Shown here one piece after another: positions 46,739 to 55,821 of a stretch of 64,000 nucleotides of DNA. Under the pieces are notes generated by a model, which ran no database searches, was not told the DNA's origin, and worked only from the letters and a program-made list of their open reading frames with translations. The stretch is from the NCBI RefSeq assembly GCF_009735645.1, contig NZ_CP032550.1, positions 1,302,001 to 1,366,000 of the forward strand, in the 5' to 3' direction. Made by a program: the position numbers and the translations under genes. Position 1 is the stretch's first letter, and every line of letters starts with the position of its first letter. The DNA comes from Microbacterium oryzae. Its GTDB lineage: Bacteria > Actinomycetota > Actinomycetes > Actinomycetales > Microbacteriaceae.

Positions 46739-47575
46739 TCAGACCGCGACGGCCGCGCGGATGGCGGGGTGGTGGCGGTAGTCCTCGACGACGAAGTCCT
46801 CGTACGCGTAGTCGAAGAGCGACGCGGGGGTGCGCGCGAAGCGCAGCCGCGGGTAGGGGTACGGCTCGCGGGACAGCTGCTCGGCCACCTGTTCGCGGTG
46901 GTTGTCGTAGATGTGGCAGTCGCCGCCGGTCCAGACGAAGTCGCCCGGCTCGAGGCCGGTCTGCTGCGCGACCATGAGCGTCAGCAGCGCGTAGGAGGCG
47001 ATGTTGAAGGGGACGCCGAGGAAGAGGTCTGCGCTGCGCTGGTACAGCTGGCAGCTGAGCCGGCCGTCCGCCACGTAGAACTGGAAGAGCGCGTGGCAGG
47101 GCGGCAGCGCCATGCTGTCGACCTCGGCGGGGTTCCACGCCGTGACGATGTGACGGCGGCTGTCGGGGTTGCTCCTGATCTGCGCGACGACCTTCGCGAT
47201 CTGGTCGATGCTCTCCCCCGTCGGGCTCGGCCACGAGCGCCACTGCACCCCGTAGACCGGGCCGAGCTCGCCGTCCTCGTCCGCCCACTCGTCCCAGATG
47301 GAGACACCGTGCTCCTGCAGCCACCGCACGTTCGACTCGCCTCGGAGGAACCACAGCAGCTCGTACGCGATCGACTTGAAGTGCACGCGCTTGGTCGTGA
47401 TGAGCGGGAAGCCCTCGCTCAGGTCGTACCGCAGCTGGCGCCCGAACACGCTCGTGGTGCCCGTCCCGGTGCGGTCGTCCTTGTGCGTGCCGTGCTCGAG
47501 GACGTCGCGGAGGAGATCCTCGTACGGGGTGGGGATGGCGGGAGCCGGGACGGCGGGGGACGTCGAATCTGCCAT
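46739..47575 (-). CDS. thyA: Thymidylate synthase
   Basis: Folate-dependent methylation of dUMP, 278 residues. The nucleophile is Cys160 in [12 protein letters not shown]; other hallmarks are [22 protein letters not shown] and GDCHIYDNH. The ATG lies 6 nt behind TAGCCT with no Shine-Dalgarno, so the thyA-folA message is probably leaderless. No thyX is seen here. Confidence 0.97.
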   Translation of the reverse strand: MADSTSPAVPAPAIPTPYEDLLRDVLEHGTHKDDRTGTGTTSVFGRQLRYDLSEGFPLITTKRVHFKSIAYELLWFLRGESNVRWLQEHGVSIWDEWADEDGELGPVYGVQWRSWPSPTGESIDQIAKVVAQIRSNPDSRRHIVTAWNPAEVDSMALPPCHALFQFYVADGRLSCQLYQRSADLFLGVPFNIASYALLTLMVAQQTGLEPGDFVWTGGDCHIYDNHREQVAEQLSREPYPYPRLRFARTPASLFDYAYEDFVVEDYRHHPAIRAAVAV

Positions 47576-47581
47576 TACCTA

Positions 47582-47587
47582 AGGCTA
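47582..47587 (-). promoter_or_regulatory. Candidate -10 box for thyA-folA (leaderless)
   Basis: TAGCCT ends 6 nt before the thyA ATG. Confidence 0.5.
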
Positions 47588-47642
47588 CGGCTAAGCGATG
47601 CCAGCGTCGCGCGCAAGCCGTTCCCCCCGCGAGGGCCCGTCG

Positions 47643-47648
47643 ATAGGC
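47643..47648 (+). promoter_or_regulatory. Candidate -10 box for osmC
   Basis: TAGGCT, 37 nt upstream of the osmC ATG; a short leader with AGGAGG follows. It is one of the few conventional leadered promoters here. Confidence 0.4.
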
Positions 47649-47685
47649 TGGCCGCGACCATCCGCCCCCGACCAGGAGGATCGAC

Positions 47686-48108
47686 ATGACCGTCACCAGC
47701 GAAGCCAGCACCGCGTGGGAGGGCTCCCTCTTCGAGGGCTCCGGCACCGTCTCGTTCTCGACCGGCATCGGCACCTTCCCCGTCAACTGGAAGGCGCGCA
47801 GCGAGGGCTCGGACAGCACCACCACGCCCGAGGAGCTCATCGCGGCCGCGCACTCGTCGTGCTTCAGCATGGCGCTGTCGAACGCGCTCGCCGAGAACGG
47901 CACCCCGCCCGAGCGCGTCGACACCACGGCCTCGGTGACGTTCAAGCCGGGCACCGGGATCACCGGCAGCCACCTCAACGTCAACGCCGTCGTCCCCGGG
48001 CTCGACGCGGACCGCTTCCAGGAGATCGCCGAGGAGGCCAAGGCGGGCTGCCCCGTCTCGCAGGCGCTCGCCGGCATCGAGATCTCGCTCGAGGCGACCC
48101 TGGCCTGA
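47686..48108 (+). CDS. osmC: OsmC-family peroxiredoxin
   Basis: Thiol peroxidase that removes organic hydroperoxides, 140 residues. The redox cysteines are Cys59 in HSSCFSM and Cys122 in AGCPVSQ, the usual OsmC spacing. A full AGGAGG Shine-Dalgarno precedes the ATG. It overlaps the next gene by one base (TGATG). Confidence 0.94.
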   Translation: MTVTSEASTAWEGSLFEGSGTVSFSTGIGTFPVNWKARSEGSDSTTTPEELIAAAHSSCFSMALSNALAENGTPPERVDTTASVTFKPGTGITGSHLNVNAVVPGLDADRFQEIAEEAKAGCPVSQALAGIEISLEATLA

Positions 48109-49004
48109 TGCCCGCCTCCTCGCTCTCCCGCGTCGTCGTCGCCGGGTCCTCCGGGCTCCTCGGCAGCGCCCTCGTCGACGATCTGCGCGCATCGGGCGTG
48201 GAGGTGACCCGTCTCGTCCGCCGTGCCCCGAGCGCGGCGGACGAGGCCCGCTGGCTCGACGTCCCGAGCCTCGACCCCGCGGTGCTCGCCGGCGCGGACG
48301 CTGTGGTGAACCTGTGCGGCGCGAGCGTCGGGCGCTTCCCGTGGACGCCCGCGTACCGGCGGCAGCTGCAGGGGTCGCGCCTCAGCCCCACGCGCGTGCT
48401 GGCCCGCGCGATCGCGCAGCTGCCCGAGCAGCCGCTCTTCGTCTCCGCCAGCGCGGCCGGGTTCTACGGCTCGGTGCAGGGGCGCGCGCGCACGGAGAGC
48501 GACCCCGCCGGAACCGGCTTCCTCGCCGGGCTCTGCGCGGAATGGGAGGAGACCGCTCGTGCGGCCGGGCCGCGCGTCGCACTGCTGCGGACGGCGCCCG
48601 TGGTCCACCCGGATGCCGTGCTGCGTCCGCTCATCCCGCTGACGAAGGCGGGCGTCTCCGGTCCGGTCGGCTCCGGGCGCCAGACCTGGGCGTGGATCTC
48701 CTATGCCGACGCGGTCCGGGCCATCCGCCACGTCCTCGAGCAGCGGATGACGGGTCCGGTGAACCTCGCCGCCCCCGTCGCCACGACCTACAACGACTTC
48801 GGTCGCGCGCTCGCCGCACGCCTGCACCGGCCGTTCGCCGTGCCCGCGCCGGCCTTCGCGGTGCGCACGGTGCTGGGCCGCGACTTCGCCGACGACATGC
48901 TGCTCATCGACGCCGACGTCGTGCCGGCCGCCCTCGAGGCGAGCGGCTTCGCCTTCACCCAGCCGGAGCTCGACGTCGCGATCGCGGCCGTCGTCCCGGG
49001 CTGA
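48108..49004 (+). CDS. TIGR01777-family NAD-dependent epimerase/dehydratase-like protein
   Basis: A 298-residue short-chain dehydrogenase-like protein with Rossmann motif VVVAGSSGLLGSALVDDL and the family motifs NLCGASVG, VSASAAGFYG and QTWAWISYADAVRAI. It belongs to the YfcH/SulA-type TIGR01777 group, whose substrate is unknown. It is translationally coupled to osmC, hinting at a stress role. Confidence 0.87.
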   Translation: MPASSLSRVVVAGSSGLLGSALVDDLRASGVEVTRLVRRAPSAADEARWLDVPSLDPAVLAGADAVVNLCGASVGRFPWTPAYRRQLQGSRLSPTRVLARAIAQLPEQPLFVSASAAGFYGSVQGRARTESDPAGTGFLAGLCAEWEETARAAGPRVALLRTAPVVHPDAVLRPLIPLTKAGVSGPVGSGRQTWAWISYADAVRAIRHVLEQRMTGPVNLAAPVATTYNDFGRALAARLHRPFAVPAPAFAVRTVLGRDFADDMLLIDADVVPAALEASGFAFTQPELDVAIAAVVPG

Positions 49005-49013
49005 GGCCCGGGA
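48994..49013 (+). terminator. Terminator stem after the epimerase gene
   Basis: TCCCGGGC/GCCCGGGA, 8-bp stem with a 4-nt loop spanning the stop codon, just before the convergent minus-strand gene. Confidence 0.45.
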
Positions 49014-49022
49014 GACCGAGCC

Positions 49023-49484
49023 TCAGGAGGTCGCCTGGCTCCGCTCCAGGCGGATGGCCTCGCGCGCGGCCGAGCGCGCGCGCTTGGTGTCGCCCGCGGC
49101 GGAGTACGCGAGGCTCAGCCGGTACCAGGCGCGCCAGTCGGTCTCGTCCTTCTCCACCTGCGCGCGGTACGTCGGGAACAGAGCGTCGCCATCCGCTCGC
49201 CCGATGCGACCGCTCGGAGAGGTGGTGACGACCTCGGTGGGCAGCCCGCCCTCGCGCTCGAGGCGGCGGGCGAGACGCTCGGCGCGCCATCCGAAGACCA
49301 GCTCGCGACCCAGCGCCCAGATCGCGATGAGCGGCAGGACGATCATCGCGCCCCCCATGACGGCGAGGATCGGCTGCCCCGTTCCGATGCCGATGCCGAG
49401 CGCGCCGATCGCGCGCTGCGCGACGAGGACGATGTACAGCAGGAGGAGCAGCGCCATCACGGCGACGCCCGCGCGGGCCTTCAT
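49023..49484 (-). CDS. Membrane protein with a TPR-like C-terminus
   Basis: A 153-residue protein with two N-terminal membrane helices (about 8-24 and 36-60) and a cytosolic part ending in one TPR-like motif (WRAWYRLSLAYSAAGDTKRARSAAREAIRLE). Function unknown. It overlaps dapB by 4 nt (ATGA), so it is coexpressed with it. Confidence 0.8.
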   Translation of the reverse strand: MKARAGVAVMALLLLLYIVLVAQRAIGALGIGIGTGQPILAVMGGAMIVLPLIAIWALGRELVFGWRAERLARRLEREGGLPTEVVTTSPSGRIGRADGDALFPTYRAQVEKDETDWRAWYRLSLAYSAAGDTKRARSAAREAIRLERSQATS

Positions 49485-50287
49485 GCGCTGGTGACCTCGG
49501 CCGCCTGGCCCGCGGCGGGGTCGGCGACGGGCGCCTCGGGGCGGCCGGCGCGCGGCGTGCCGATGCCGATGTCGATGAAGTTCTCGAGCCCCACGACCAC
49601 GCCCTTCGCGGCGACGGCGCCGGCCAGTGCGATGCGGATGCCGGGCGCGTACGCGGCGGCGGGGTCGACGGTGTCGTGGACGAGGGTGAGCGACTCCCCC
49701 GGGCCGGAGAGGATGGCCTCCTGGCGGGCGATCACGCCGGGGCGCCGGAGCGAGTGAACGGGCACGCTGGCGACCTGCTGCCCGCGGGCGCGCTGGTCGG
49801 CGAACGGCGCGGCGACGGGCGTCGCACGGGCGGCGGCGATGAGCTCGGCCGTCCGCACCGCGGTGCCCGACGGCGAGTCGATCTTGGTGTCGCGATGCGC
49901 CTCCACGATCTCCGCGGAGGGGAAGAACGGCGCGGCGGCGGCGGCGAGCGCGGTGCCGAGCACGGAGCCGAGCGAGAAGTTGGGGACGAAGACGGCGCCC
50001 GTCCCGGCCGCCTCGACGAGCGGACGCACGAGCGCGATCCGCTCGGCCGACCATCCGCTCGTGCCGACCAGCACCGGGATGCCGAGCTCGACGGCGGCGC
50101 GCACGACCTCCATGCTCACCGCGGGCGTCGAGGCGTCGACGACGAGGTCGGCGCCATCCATCTCGTTGAGGTCGCTGCCGGAGCCGAGGACGGCCGCGAC
50201 CGTGAACCCGTCGAGCTCCTCGACGACCCCGCGGATGATGCCGCCGAGCTTCCCGTTCCCGCCGACGAGGGCCACGCGTGTCGTCAT
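49481..50287 (-). CDS. dapB: 4-Hydroxy-tetrahydrodipicolinate reductase
   Basis: NAD(P)H-dependent second step of the dipicolinate branch, 268 residues. The Rossmann start is VALVGGNGKLGG (shorter than the classic GAxGRMG) and the catalytic motif is EAHRDTKIDSPSGTA, with His and Lys in the right spacing. The ATG lies 6 nt behind TAGGAT. It shares pathway with dapA and dapF of this window but not an operon. Confidence 0.93.
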   Translation of the reverse strand: MTTRVALVGGNGKLGGIIRGVVEELDGFTVAAVLGSGSDLNEMDGADLVVDASTPAVSMEVVRAAVELGIPVLVGTSGWSAERIALVRPLVEAAGTGAVFVPNFSLGSVLGTALAAAAAPFFPSAEIVEAHRDTKIDSPSGTAVRTAELIAAARATPVAAPFADQRARGQQVASVPVHSLRRPGVIARQEAILSGPGESLTLVHDTVDPAAAYAPGIRIALAGAVAAKGVVVGLENFIDIGIGTPRAGRPEAPVADPAAGQAAEVTSA

Positions 50288-50293
50288 GCGTCC

Positions 50294-50299
50294 ATCCTA
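50294..50299 (-). promoter_or_regulatory. Candidate -10 box for dapB (leaderless)
   Basis: TAGGAT ends 6 nt before the dapB ATG. Confidence 0.45.
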
Positions 50300-50333
50300 G
50301 GCGGGGCTCGGGGACGGGGGCTGGGGGCGTGGG

Positions 50334-50414
50334 CGTGCGGGATTTCGGGGCGGTGGGGCGGGTGAGGCCCGGCGTGACCGACACGCGCACACCAGCCCCG
50401 GCCATCCGCGATCT
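50334..50414. repeat. 81-bp direct repeat, copy 1 (upstream of the AbiEi/DUF559 gene)
   Basis: Aligns without gaps to 51483-51563 with 70 of 81 bases identical by my hand alignment. It starts near GGGATTTCGGGGC and ends in CCAGCCCCGGCCATCCG. It has the same internal partial inverted repeat as copy 2, with less perfect ends. Confidence 0.85.
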
Positions 50415-50536
50415 GGTACCGGGAGGAGGCCGCGGGACCCCCGACGCCGCGTGCACAGGCGGTCGGCGCGCCGACGGCGGCTGTGGCGGCTGTGGATGGT
50501 CCCTCCCGGGCATGCTCGACCATCGAGGCTGGGTGC

Positions 50537-51367
50537 ATGGACCCGACGCAGATCGCCGCGCGCGCGGATGCCGCCGGCGGCGTCATCCGCACCGCCGCGC
50601 TGCGGTCGGCGGGCGCGACGGCGCGGGACATCCGACGCGCGTGCGAGTCCGGCGCGGTGACGAGGCTCCGCGGAGGCGTCTACACGACGCCGCATGCCGC
50701 CGCGGGTGTCCTCACGGCTGCAGCCCATGGCGGTGCGCTGTGCTGCGCATCGGAACTCGCCCGGCTCGGCGTGTGGGTGCTCGACTCCTCCCGTCTGCAC
50801 GTGGCGATGGGCGGCGGCGGCCACGAGTACACCCACCCCGAGTGCACCTGCCTGCCTCATTGGGACGATCCGCCTCCGGGGTACGGGCGCGTCGACGTCG
50901 AGCGGGCGCTCGTGCAGCTCGCGCGCTGCCAGGGTCCGGAGTCGTTCTTCGCGGCGTTCGAATCGGCATGGCGGCTCGGCCTGCTGTCCCGGCGTGCGCG
51001 CATGAGCATCCGAGCCCGCCTGGATGCCCGGCATCGGTGGCTGGTCGACCTGGCGCGGGCGGATGCCGACAGCGGTCTGGAATCCATCCTGCGGCTGCGA
51101 CTGCTGCGACTCGGGATCCCCCTGCGGTGTCAGGTGGTCATCCGCGGCGTGGGGCGGGTGGACTTCGTCCTCGGCGAGCGAATCATCCTCGAGGTCGACG
51201 GCCGCGACAACCACGACGATGCGACCCACCGGCACAAGGACCTGGTGCGCGATGCGAACGCGGCGGCGCTCGGCTATGTCACCCTGCGCTTCGACTATGC
51301 GCTCGTGATGCACGACTGGCCGCGCGTGGCGGCCGCGATCCTGCGCGCCCGCGCCGTCGCGCGCTGA
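50537..51367 (+). CDS. AbiEi-type N-terminal domain protein with DUF559/Vsr-like nuclease fold
   Basis: A 276-residue protein. Residues 1-55 (AARADAAGGVIRTAALRSAGATARDIRRACESGAV...LRGGVY) resemble the winged helix of AbiEi antitoxins. Residues about 195-276 have a DUF559-like endonuclease core: a glutamate in LESILRLRLL, the aspartate in GRVDFVLGERIILEVDGRDNHD (spaced D...E.DG) and a final LRFDYALVMHDWPRVA. This is common in Actinobacteria but uncharacterised; no toxin partner gene is adjacent. It is flanked by 81-bp direct repeats. The start ATG is chosen because the N-terminal domain begins there; the Shine-Dalgarno is weak. Confidence 0.78.
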   Translation: MDPTQIAARADAAGGVIRTAALRSAGATARDIRRACESGAVTRLRGGVYTTPHAAAGVLTAAAHGGALCCASELARLGVWVLDSSRLHVAMGGGGHEYTHPECTCLPHWDDPPPGYGRVDVERALVQLARCQGPESFFAAFESAWRLGLLSRRARMSIRARLDARHRWLVDLARADADSGLESILRLRLLRLGIPLRCQVVIRGVGRVDFVLGERIILEVDGRDNHDDATHRHKDLVRDANAAALGYVTLRFDYALVMHDWPRVAAAILRARAVAR

Positions 51368-51482
51368 CGGCGCTCGATGCGCACCGCGTGACGCGGTCGC
51401 GCCCTCGACCTGCGCCGGACGGGTGCCGGATCGCGGGGCTCTGGTGCACGCGGGTCGCGTGTGGCGACTGCGGCCCGCATAC

Positions 51483-51563
51483 CGTGCCGGATTTCGGGGC
51501 GGCGGTGCGGGTGACGCCCGGCGGGGTCGACACGCGCACATCAGCCCCGGCCATCCGAAATCC
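51483..51563. repeat. 81-bp direct repeat, copy 2 (downstream of the AbiEi/DUF559 gene)
   Basis: Second copy of the repeat at 50334. Here the ends form a perfect 10-bp inverted repeat (CGGATTTCGG at 51488 and CCGAAATCCG at its end), and internally GTGCGGGTG pairs with CACGCGCAC at one mismatch, so the copy can fold into one long hairpin. A GAGTCC-like hexamer run follows directly. Confidence 0.85.
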
Positions 51564-51597
51564 GAGACCGAGTCCGAGTCCGAGTCCGGCCCCGGGC

Positions 51598-52200
51598 TCA
51601 GACGAGCGGGGTCTCCGGGAGACCCGTACGCAGCTCGAACGGCAAATGCGCGAGGTCGTTGTGGGCGATGAGGTTCCAGGGGCGGCCCTGTCGCTGCGAG
51701 ATGATCGTCAACCCGCAGTGCGCCTGGTTGAGGGTCATCCACCGCCAGTCGGGCGCGCCCAACACCTCGCGCACGAACCAGGCGATGACGAAGTTGTGCG
51801 TGATGAGCAGGTCGTGCACGTCGCCGTTCTTGCGCACGAGGAACTCGTTCATGGCATCGGCCATCTGCGCCTTGCCGGCCTCGATCTGCTCCTCGGTGAC
51901 GCCGCCGAAGAACGGCTCGAACACGCTCGGGGTCTCATCGGTCATGCCCGTGGGCACGCAGTCGAAGAGCAGGGCGTGCGCCTGCGGCTGCACGGCGGGC
52001 ATCCGCTCGGCGATGATGCGGGCGGTCTCGGCCGCCCGCGCGAGCGGCGAGTGCCACACGTTGTCGAACGGGACGCCGGAGAGGCGGTCAGCCAGGAGCG
52101 CCGCCTGGCGCTCACCGCGCGGTGACAGCGGCCCGTCTTCGAGTCCGTGCTCCGCATCCTGGTGCTCGCCATGGCGAACGAGGTAGATGTAGTGCGTCAC
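51598..52200 (-). CDS. Histidine phosphatase family protein
   Basis: A 200-residue phosphoglycerate-mutase-like phosphatase. The phosphohistidine motif is YLVRHGEHQD near the N-terminus; the second histidine is in LLITHNFVIAWFV. Substrate is unknown, and the protein has no membrane or signal segment. The GTG start is supported by GGGGAG immediately upstream; an extension in frame upstream is not conserved. Confidence 0.87.
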   Translation of the reverse strand: MTHYIYLVRHGEHQDAEHGLEDGPLSPRGERQAALLADRLSGVPFDNVWHSPLARAAETARIIAERMPAVQPQAHALLFDCVPTGMTDETPSVFEPFFGGVTEEQIEAGKAQMADAMNEFLVRKNGDVHDLLITHNFVIAWFVREVLGAPDWRWMTLNQAHCGLTIISQRQGRPWNLIAHNDLAHLPFELRTGLPETPLV

Positions 52201-52291
52201 TCCAGCTCCCCTCTCGCCTGGTCGACACGTCGCACGCGGCACCGCGGCAACTCCCCCAGCCTATGACACCTGTCGATGAGCGCGCGGAGGC

Positions 52292-53377
52292 TCACGCCAT
52301 ACGCGGAAACACCGGCGCGTCGACCGCCCGGGCGAGTTCCGCACGGTGCCAGCGACCGAGCCGCACGCCCACCCCGCTCACGAGCTCGTCGACATGCGCG
52401 GGGGTCACCGCGTTCACGATCGGCGCGACGACCCCGCGCTGCGCGAGCAGCCACGCCACGGCGACCGCGGCGGGTGGCAGATCGAGCTCGGCGGCGACGG
52501 CGTCGAGCGCCTTGAGCGCGCGTGTGCCGCGGCGGTTCATGAGCTTCGTCAGCTGCTCGGCCCGCGCGGACTGGCCGGCGCCGAGCTTCGAGCGGTGCAG
52601 CCCCGACAGGAAGCCGTGCTCGAGCGCGTGCGACGGGGTGACGGCGAGCCCCTGCGCCCCGGCGACGAGGCGCAGGTCGCCCTCGTACTCGGTGCGGCGG
52701 ATGAGGTTGTACGGCACGTCCAGCGCCTCGATGCGCGGGTAGCCGGCGGAGGACAGGATGCGGGCCTCGACGAGCTGGTCCGCCGTGAGGCCGAACGCGC
52801 CGATCGCGCACGCCTTCCCCGTCTCGACGAGCCATTCGGCGGTCGCCAGGGCGTCCTCGAGGCTCTCCAGCGGGTAGGTGGCGGCGTCGAGGTACAGGAT
52901 GTCGATGCGATCCGTGCCGAGGCGCTCGAGCGACGCCTCGACCGCGCGCACGAGGTTGACCGACCCGAGACCGGGGTTGTCCGGATGGCCGCCCACGCGG
53001 CACGCGATGACGACGTCGTCCCGCACACGGCGCGAGGCCATCCACTGCCCGAGGATGAACTCGCTGCGTCCCGCGCCGAAGCGGTCCGATGAGTGCAGCG
53101 CGTTGCCGCCCAGCTCGGCGTACCGGTCGAGCACGGCGAAGCCGGCCGCGCGGTCGAGGTTCCAGCCGAACTCGGCTCCCCCCAGCATGAGCGGGAACAG
53201 CGCCACCCGCGATGCGCCGACGACGGCGCGCGGGCCGCCGGCGATCGCCGCCCCGAGGTCGGGGACGGCGGCCGACGGATGGCCCGGGATGCGGATGGGC
53301 TCGGTCGGCACGTCCTGGAAGGCGGGCGTGCGGGTCGGCGGGCGGTCGGGCCGCTCCTGCGGCGACGCTGCATCCAT
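52292..53377 (-). CDS. Aldo/keto reductase-fold protein lacking the catalytic tetrad
   Basis: A 361-residue TIM-barrel protein of the aldo/keto reductase superfamily, with RLGTDRIDILYL, VETGKACAIG and YNLIRRTEYEGDL in the family order. All four catalytic positions are changed: His95 for Asp, Phe100 for Tyr (DRFG instead of DxYG), Arg127 for Lys (IACRVG) and Asp164 for His. It is probably not a normal reductase, perhaps a binding or regulatory protein. The first ~50 residues are Pro-rich. GAGGAG precedes the chosen ATG. Confidence 0.82.
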   Translation of the reverse strand: MDAASPQERPDRPPTRTPAFQDVPTEPIRIPGHPSAAVPDLGAAIAGGPRAVVGASRVALFPLMLGGAEFGWNLDRAAGFAVLDRYAELGGNALHSSDRFGAGRSEFILGQWMASRRVRDDVVIACRVGGHPDNPGLGSVNLVRAVEASLERLGTDRIDILYLDAATYPLESLEDALATAEWLVETGKACAIGAFGLTADQLVEARILSSAGYPRIEALDVPYNLIRRTEYEGDLRLVAGAQGLAVTPSHALEHGFLSGLHRSKLGAGQSARAEQLTKLMNRRGTRALKALDAVAAELDLPPAAVAVAWLLAQRGVVAPIVNAVTPAHVDELVSGVGVRLGRWHRAELARAVDAPVFPRMA

Positions 53378-53498
53378 GTCGCTCCTCGGGAGGGTGCGGC
53401 GTGACCGCGGGCACCCCCGTGCTCCCATTGAAGCGGACGGGCACGGCTCGACACGCGACCGCCGGTAACTGTTTCATCACGGCGCGCCCGGACGCGGA

Positions 53499-53531
53499 AC
53501 GGCCCGGCCGCACGATGTGCGACCGGGCCGT
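53499..53531 (-). terminator. Terminator after pnp
   Basis: 15-bp stem with one mismatch and a 3-nt loop, starting 13 nt after the pnp stop. Confidence 0.65.
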
Positions 53532-53544
53532 CCGGGAGATGCGA

Positions 53545-55821
53545 TCAGGCCTCGGCGGGAGCCTCGGCTGCCGGCGCCTCGGCGGACTCCGCCGACTCGT
53601 CGACGATCTCCAGCGAGAGCTTGCCGCGGTCGTCGATCTTGGAGATGCGGACGAGGATCTTCTGACCCACGCTCACGACCTCCTCGATGTTCTCCACGCG
53701 CTTGCCGCCGTTGAGCTTGCGCAGCTCGGTGACGTGCAGCAGGCCGTCCTTGCCCGGGAGCAGCGAGACGAACACGCCGAACTTGGCGATGTTCACGGCG
53801 GTGCCGAGGAACTGGTCGCCGATCTCCGGGTTGGTCGGGTTCGCGATCGCGTTGACGGCCGCGCGGGCAGCCTCGGCGGAGGGGCCGTCGGTCGCGCCGA
53901 TGTAGACGGTGCCGTCGTCCTCGATCGAGATCTGCGCGCCGGTGTCGTCCTGGATCGAGTTGATCGTCTTGCCCTTGGGGCCGATCAGCTCGCCGATCTT
54001 GTCGACCGGGATCTGCACGCTGATGACGCGGGGCGCGGTGGGCGCCATCTCGTCCGGCGTGTCGATCGCGGCGTTCAGCACCTCGAGGATGCGCAGGCGC
54101 GCGTCCTTCGCCTGCGTGAGCGCGCCGGCGAGCACCTCGGAGGGGATGCCGTCGAGCTTCGTGTCCAGCTGGATGGCCGTGACGAAGTCGCGCGTGCCGG
54201 CCACCTTGAAGTCCATGTCGCCGAGAGCGTCCTCGGCGCCGAGGATGTCGGTCAGCGCGGCGTAGCGCGTCTGGCCGTCGACCTCGTCGGACACGAGGCC
54301 CATCGCGATGCCGGCGACGGGTGCGCGCAGCGGCACACCCGCGTTCAGCAGCGACAGGGTCGAGGCGCAGACGGAGCCCATCGACGTGGAGCCGTTGGAC
54401 CCGAGGGCCTCCGACACCTGGCGGATGGCGTAGGGGAACTCCTCGCGCGTGGGCAGCACGGGAGCGAGCGCGCGCTCGGCCAGGAAGCCGTGGCCGATCT
54501 CGCGACGCTTCGGGCTGCCGACCCGGCCGGTCTCACCGGTCGAGTAGGGCGGGAAGTTGTAGTGGTGCATGTAGCGCTTGCTCGTCGTGGGCGACAGCGA
54601 GTCGATCTGCTGCTCCATCTTGAGCATGTTCAGCGTGGTGACGCCCATGATCTGGGTCTCGCCGCGCTGGAAGATCGCGGAGCCGTGCACGCGCGGGATG
54701 ACCTGCACCTCGGCGTCGAGCGGGCGGATGTCCGCGAGACCGCGGCCGTCCATGCGCACGCCCTCGGTGAGGATGCGGCCGCGCACGATCTTCTTCGTGA
54801 CCGACTTGTAGGCGGCGCCGAACTCGAGCGGAGCGGCGGCGGGGAGCTCGCCCGCCTCCACCTTCTCGACCAGGGCGGCCTTGACGCGGGCCTTGACCTC
54901 GTCGTCGGCGCTCTGACGCTCCTGCTTGTCGGCGATGAGGTAGACCTTCTCGAGGTCGGCGTACGCCTCACCCGCGACGAAGTCGTAGGTCTCCTGGCTG
55001 TAGGCCGGGAAGACGGGGAACTCCAGCGGAGCCTTCGACGACTTGGCGGCCATCTCGGCCTGCGCCGCGACGAGCTGCTTGATGAAGGGCTTCGAGGCCT
55101 CCAGACCCTGCGCGACGATCTCCTCGCTGGGCTTGGTGGCGCCGGCCTTGATGAGGTTCCAGCTGGCCTCGGTGGCCTCGGCCTCGACCATCATGATCGC
55201 GACGTCCTCGGAGCCGTCGGCTCCCTGGACCACGCGACCGGCGACAACGAGGTCGAACACGGCCGACTCGAGCAGCTCGGCGTTGGGGAACGCGACCCAC
55301 TGGTCGTCGTTGCCGGCCTGGCCGGGGATGAGCGCGAGGCGCACGCCGGCGATCGGGCCGGAGAACGGCAGACCCGAGATCTGCGTCGACGCCGAGGCGG
55401 CGTTGATCGCGAGAGCGTCGTAGAACTCACCGGGAGCGATGGAGAGCACCGTCACGACGATCTGGATCTCGTTGCGGAGGCCGTCGACGAACGACGGGCG
55501 CAGCGGACGGTCGATGAGGCGGCACACGAGGATGGCCTCGGTGGAGGGGCGTCCCTCGCGGCGGAAGAACGAGCCGGGGATCTTGCCCGCGGCATACGAG
55601 CGCTCCTCGACGTCGACCGTCAGCGGGAAGAAGTCGAAGCCCTCGCGGGGGTTCTTCGACGCGCTCGTCGCGGAGAGGAGCATCGTCTCCTCGTCGAGGT
55701 ACGCGGCGACCGCGCCCTGAGCCTGCTGCGCGAGGCGCCCGGTCTCGAAGCGGATCGTGCGGGTGCCGAAGCGGCCGTTGTCGAGAACGGCCTCGGCGGC
55801 GGTGATTTCAGGACCTTCCAA
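53545..55821 (-). CDS. pnp: Polynucleotide phosphorylase
   Basis: 3'-to-5' phosphorolytic exoribonuclease, 758 residues. Two RNase PH domains ([34 protein letters not shown]...[22 protein letters not shown]), then KH ([20 protein letters not shown]) and S1 ([25 protein letters not shown]) domains. The start is TTG ([10 protein letters not shown]), set by GAAGGAGA 7 nt upstream. Unlike in many bacteria, rpsO is not next to it but about 4.7 kb away. Confidence 0.95.
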   Translation of the reverse strand: MEGPEITAAEAVLDNGRFGTRTIRFETGRLAQQAQGAVAAYLDEETMLLSATSASKNPREGFDFFPLTVDVEERSYAAGKIPGSFFRREGRPSTEAILVCRLIDRPLRPSFVDGLRNEIQIVVTVLSIAPGEFYDALAINAASASTQISGLPFSGPIAGVRLALIPGQAGNDDQWVAFPNAELLESAVFDLVVAGRVVQGADGSEDVAIMMVEAEATEASWNLIKAGATKPSEEIVAQGLEASKPFIKQLVAAQAEMAAKSSKAPLEFPVFPAYSQETYDFVAGEAYADLEKVYLIADKQERQSADDEVKARVKAALVEKVEAGELPAAAPLEFGAAYKSVTKKIVRGRILTEGVRMDGRGLADIRPLDAEVQVIPRVHGSAIFQRGETQIMGVTTLNMLKMEQQIDSLSPTTSKRYMHHYNFPPYSTGETGRVGSPKRREIGHGFLAERALAPVLPTREEFPYAIRQVSEALGSNGSTSMGSVCASTLSLLNAGVPLRAPVAGIAMGLVSDEVDGQTRYAALTDILGAEDALGDMDFKVAGTRDFVTAIQLDTKLDGIPSEVLAGALTQAKDARLRILEVLNAAIDTPDEMAPTAPRVISVQIPVDKIGELIGPKGKTINSIQDDTGAQISIEDDGTVYIGATDGPSAEAARAAVNAIANPTNPEIGDQFLGTAVNIAKFGVFVSLLPGKDGLLHVTELRKLNGGKRVENIEEVVSVGQKILVRISKIDDRGKLSLEIVDESAESAEAPAAEAPAEA

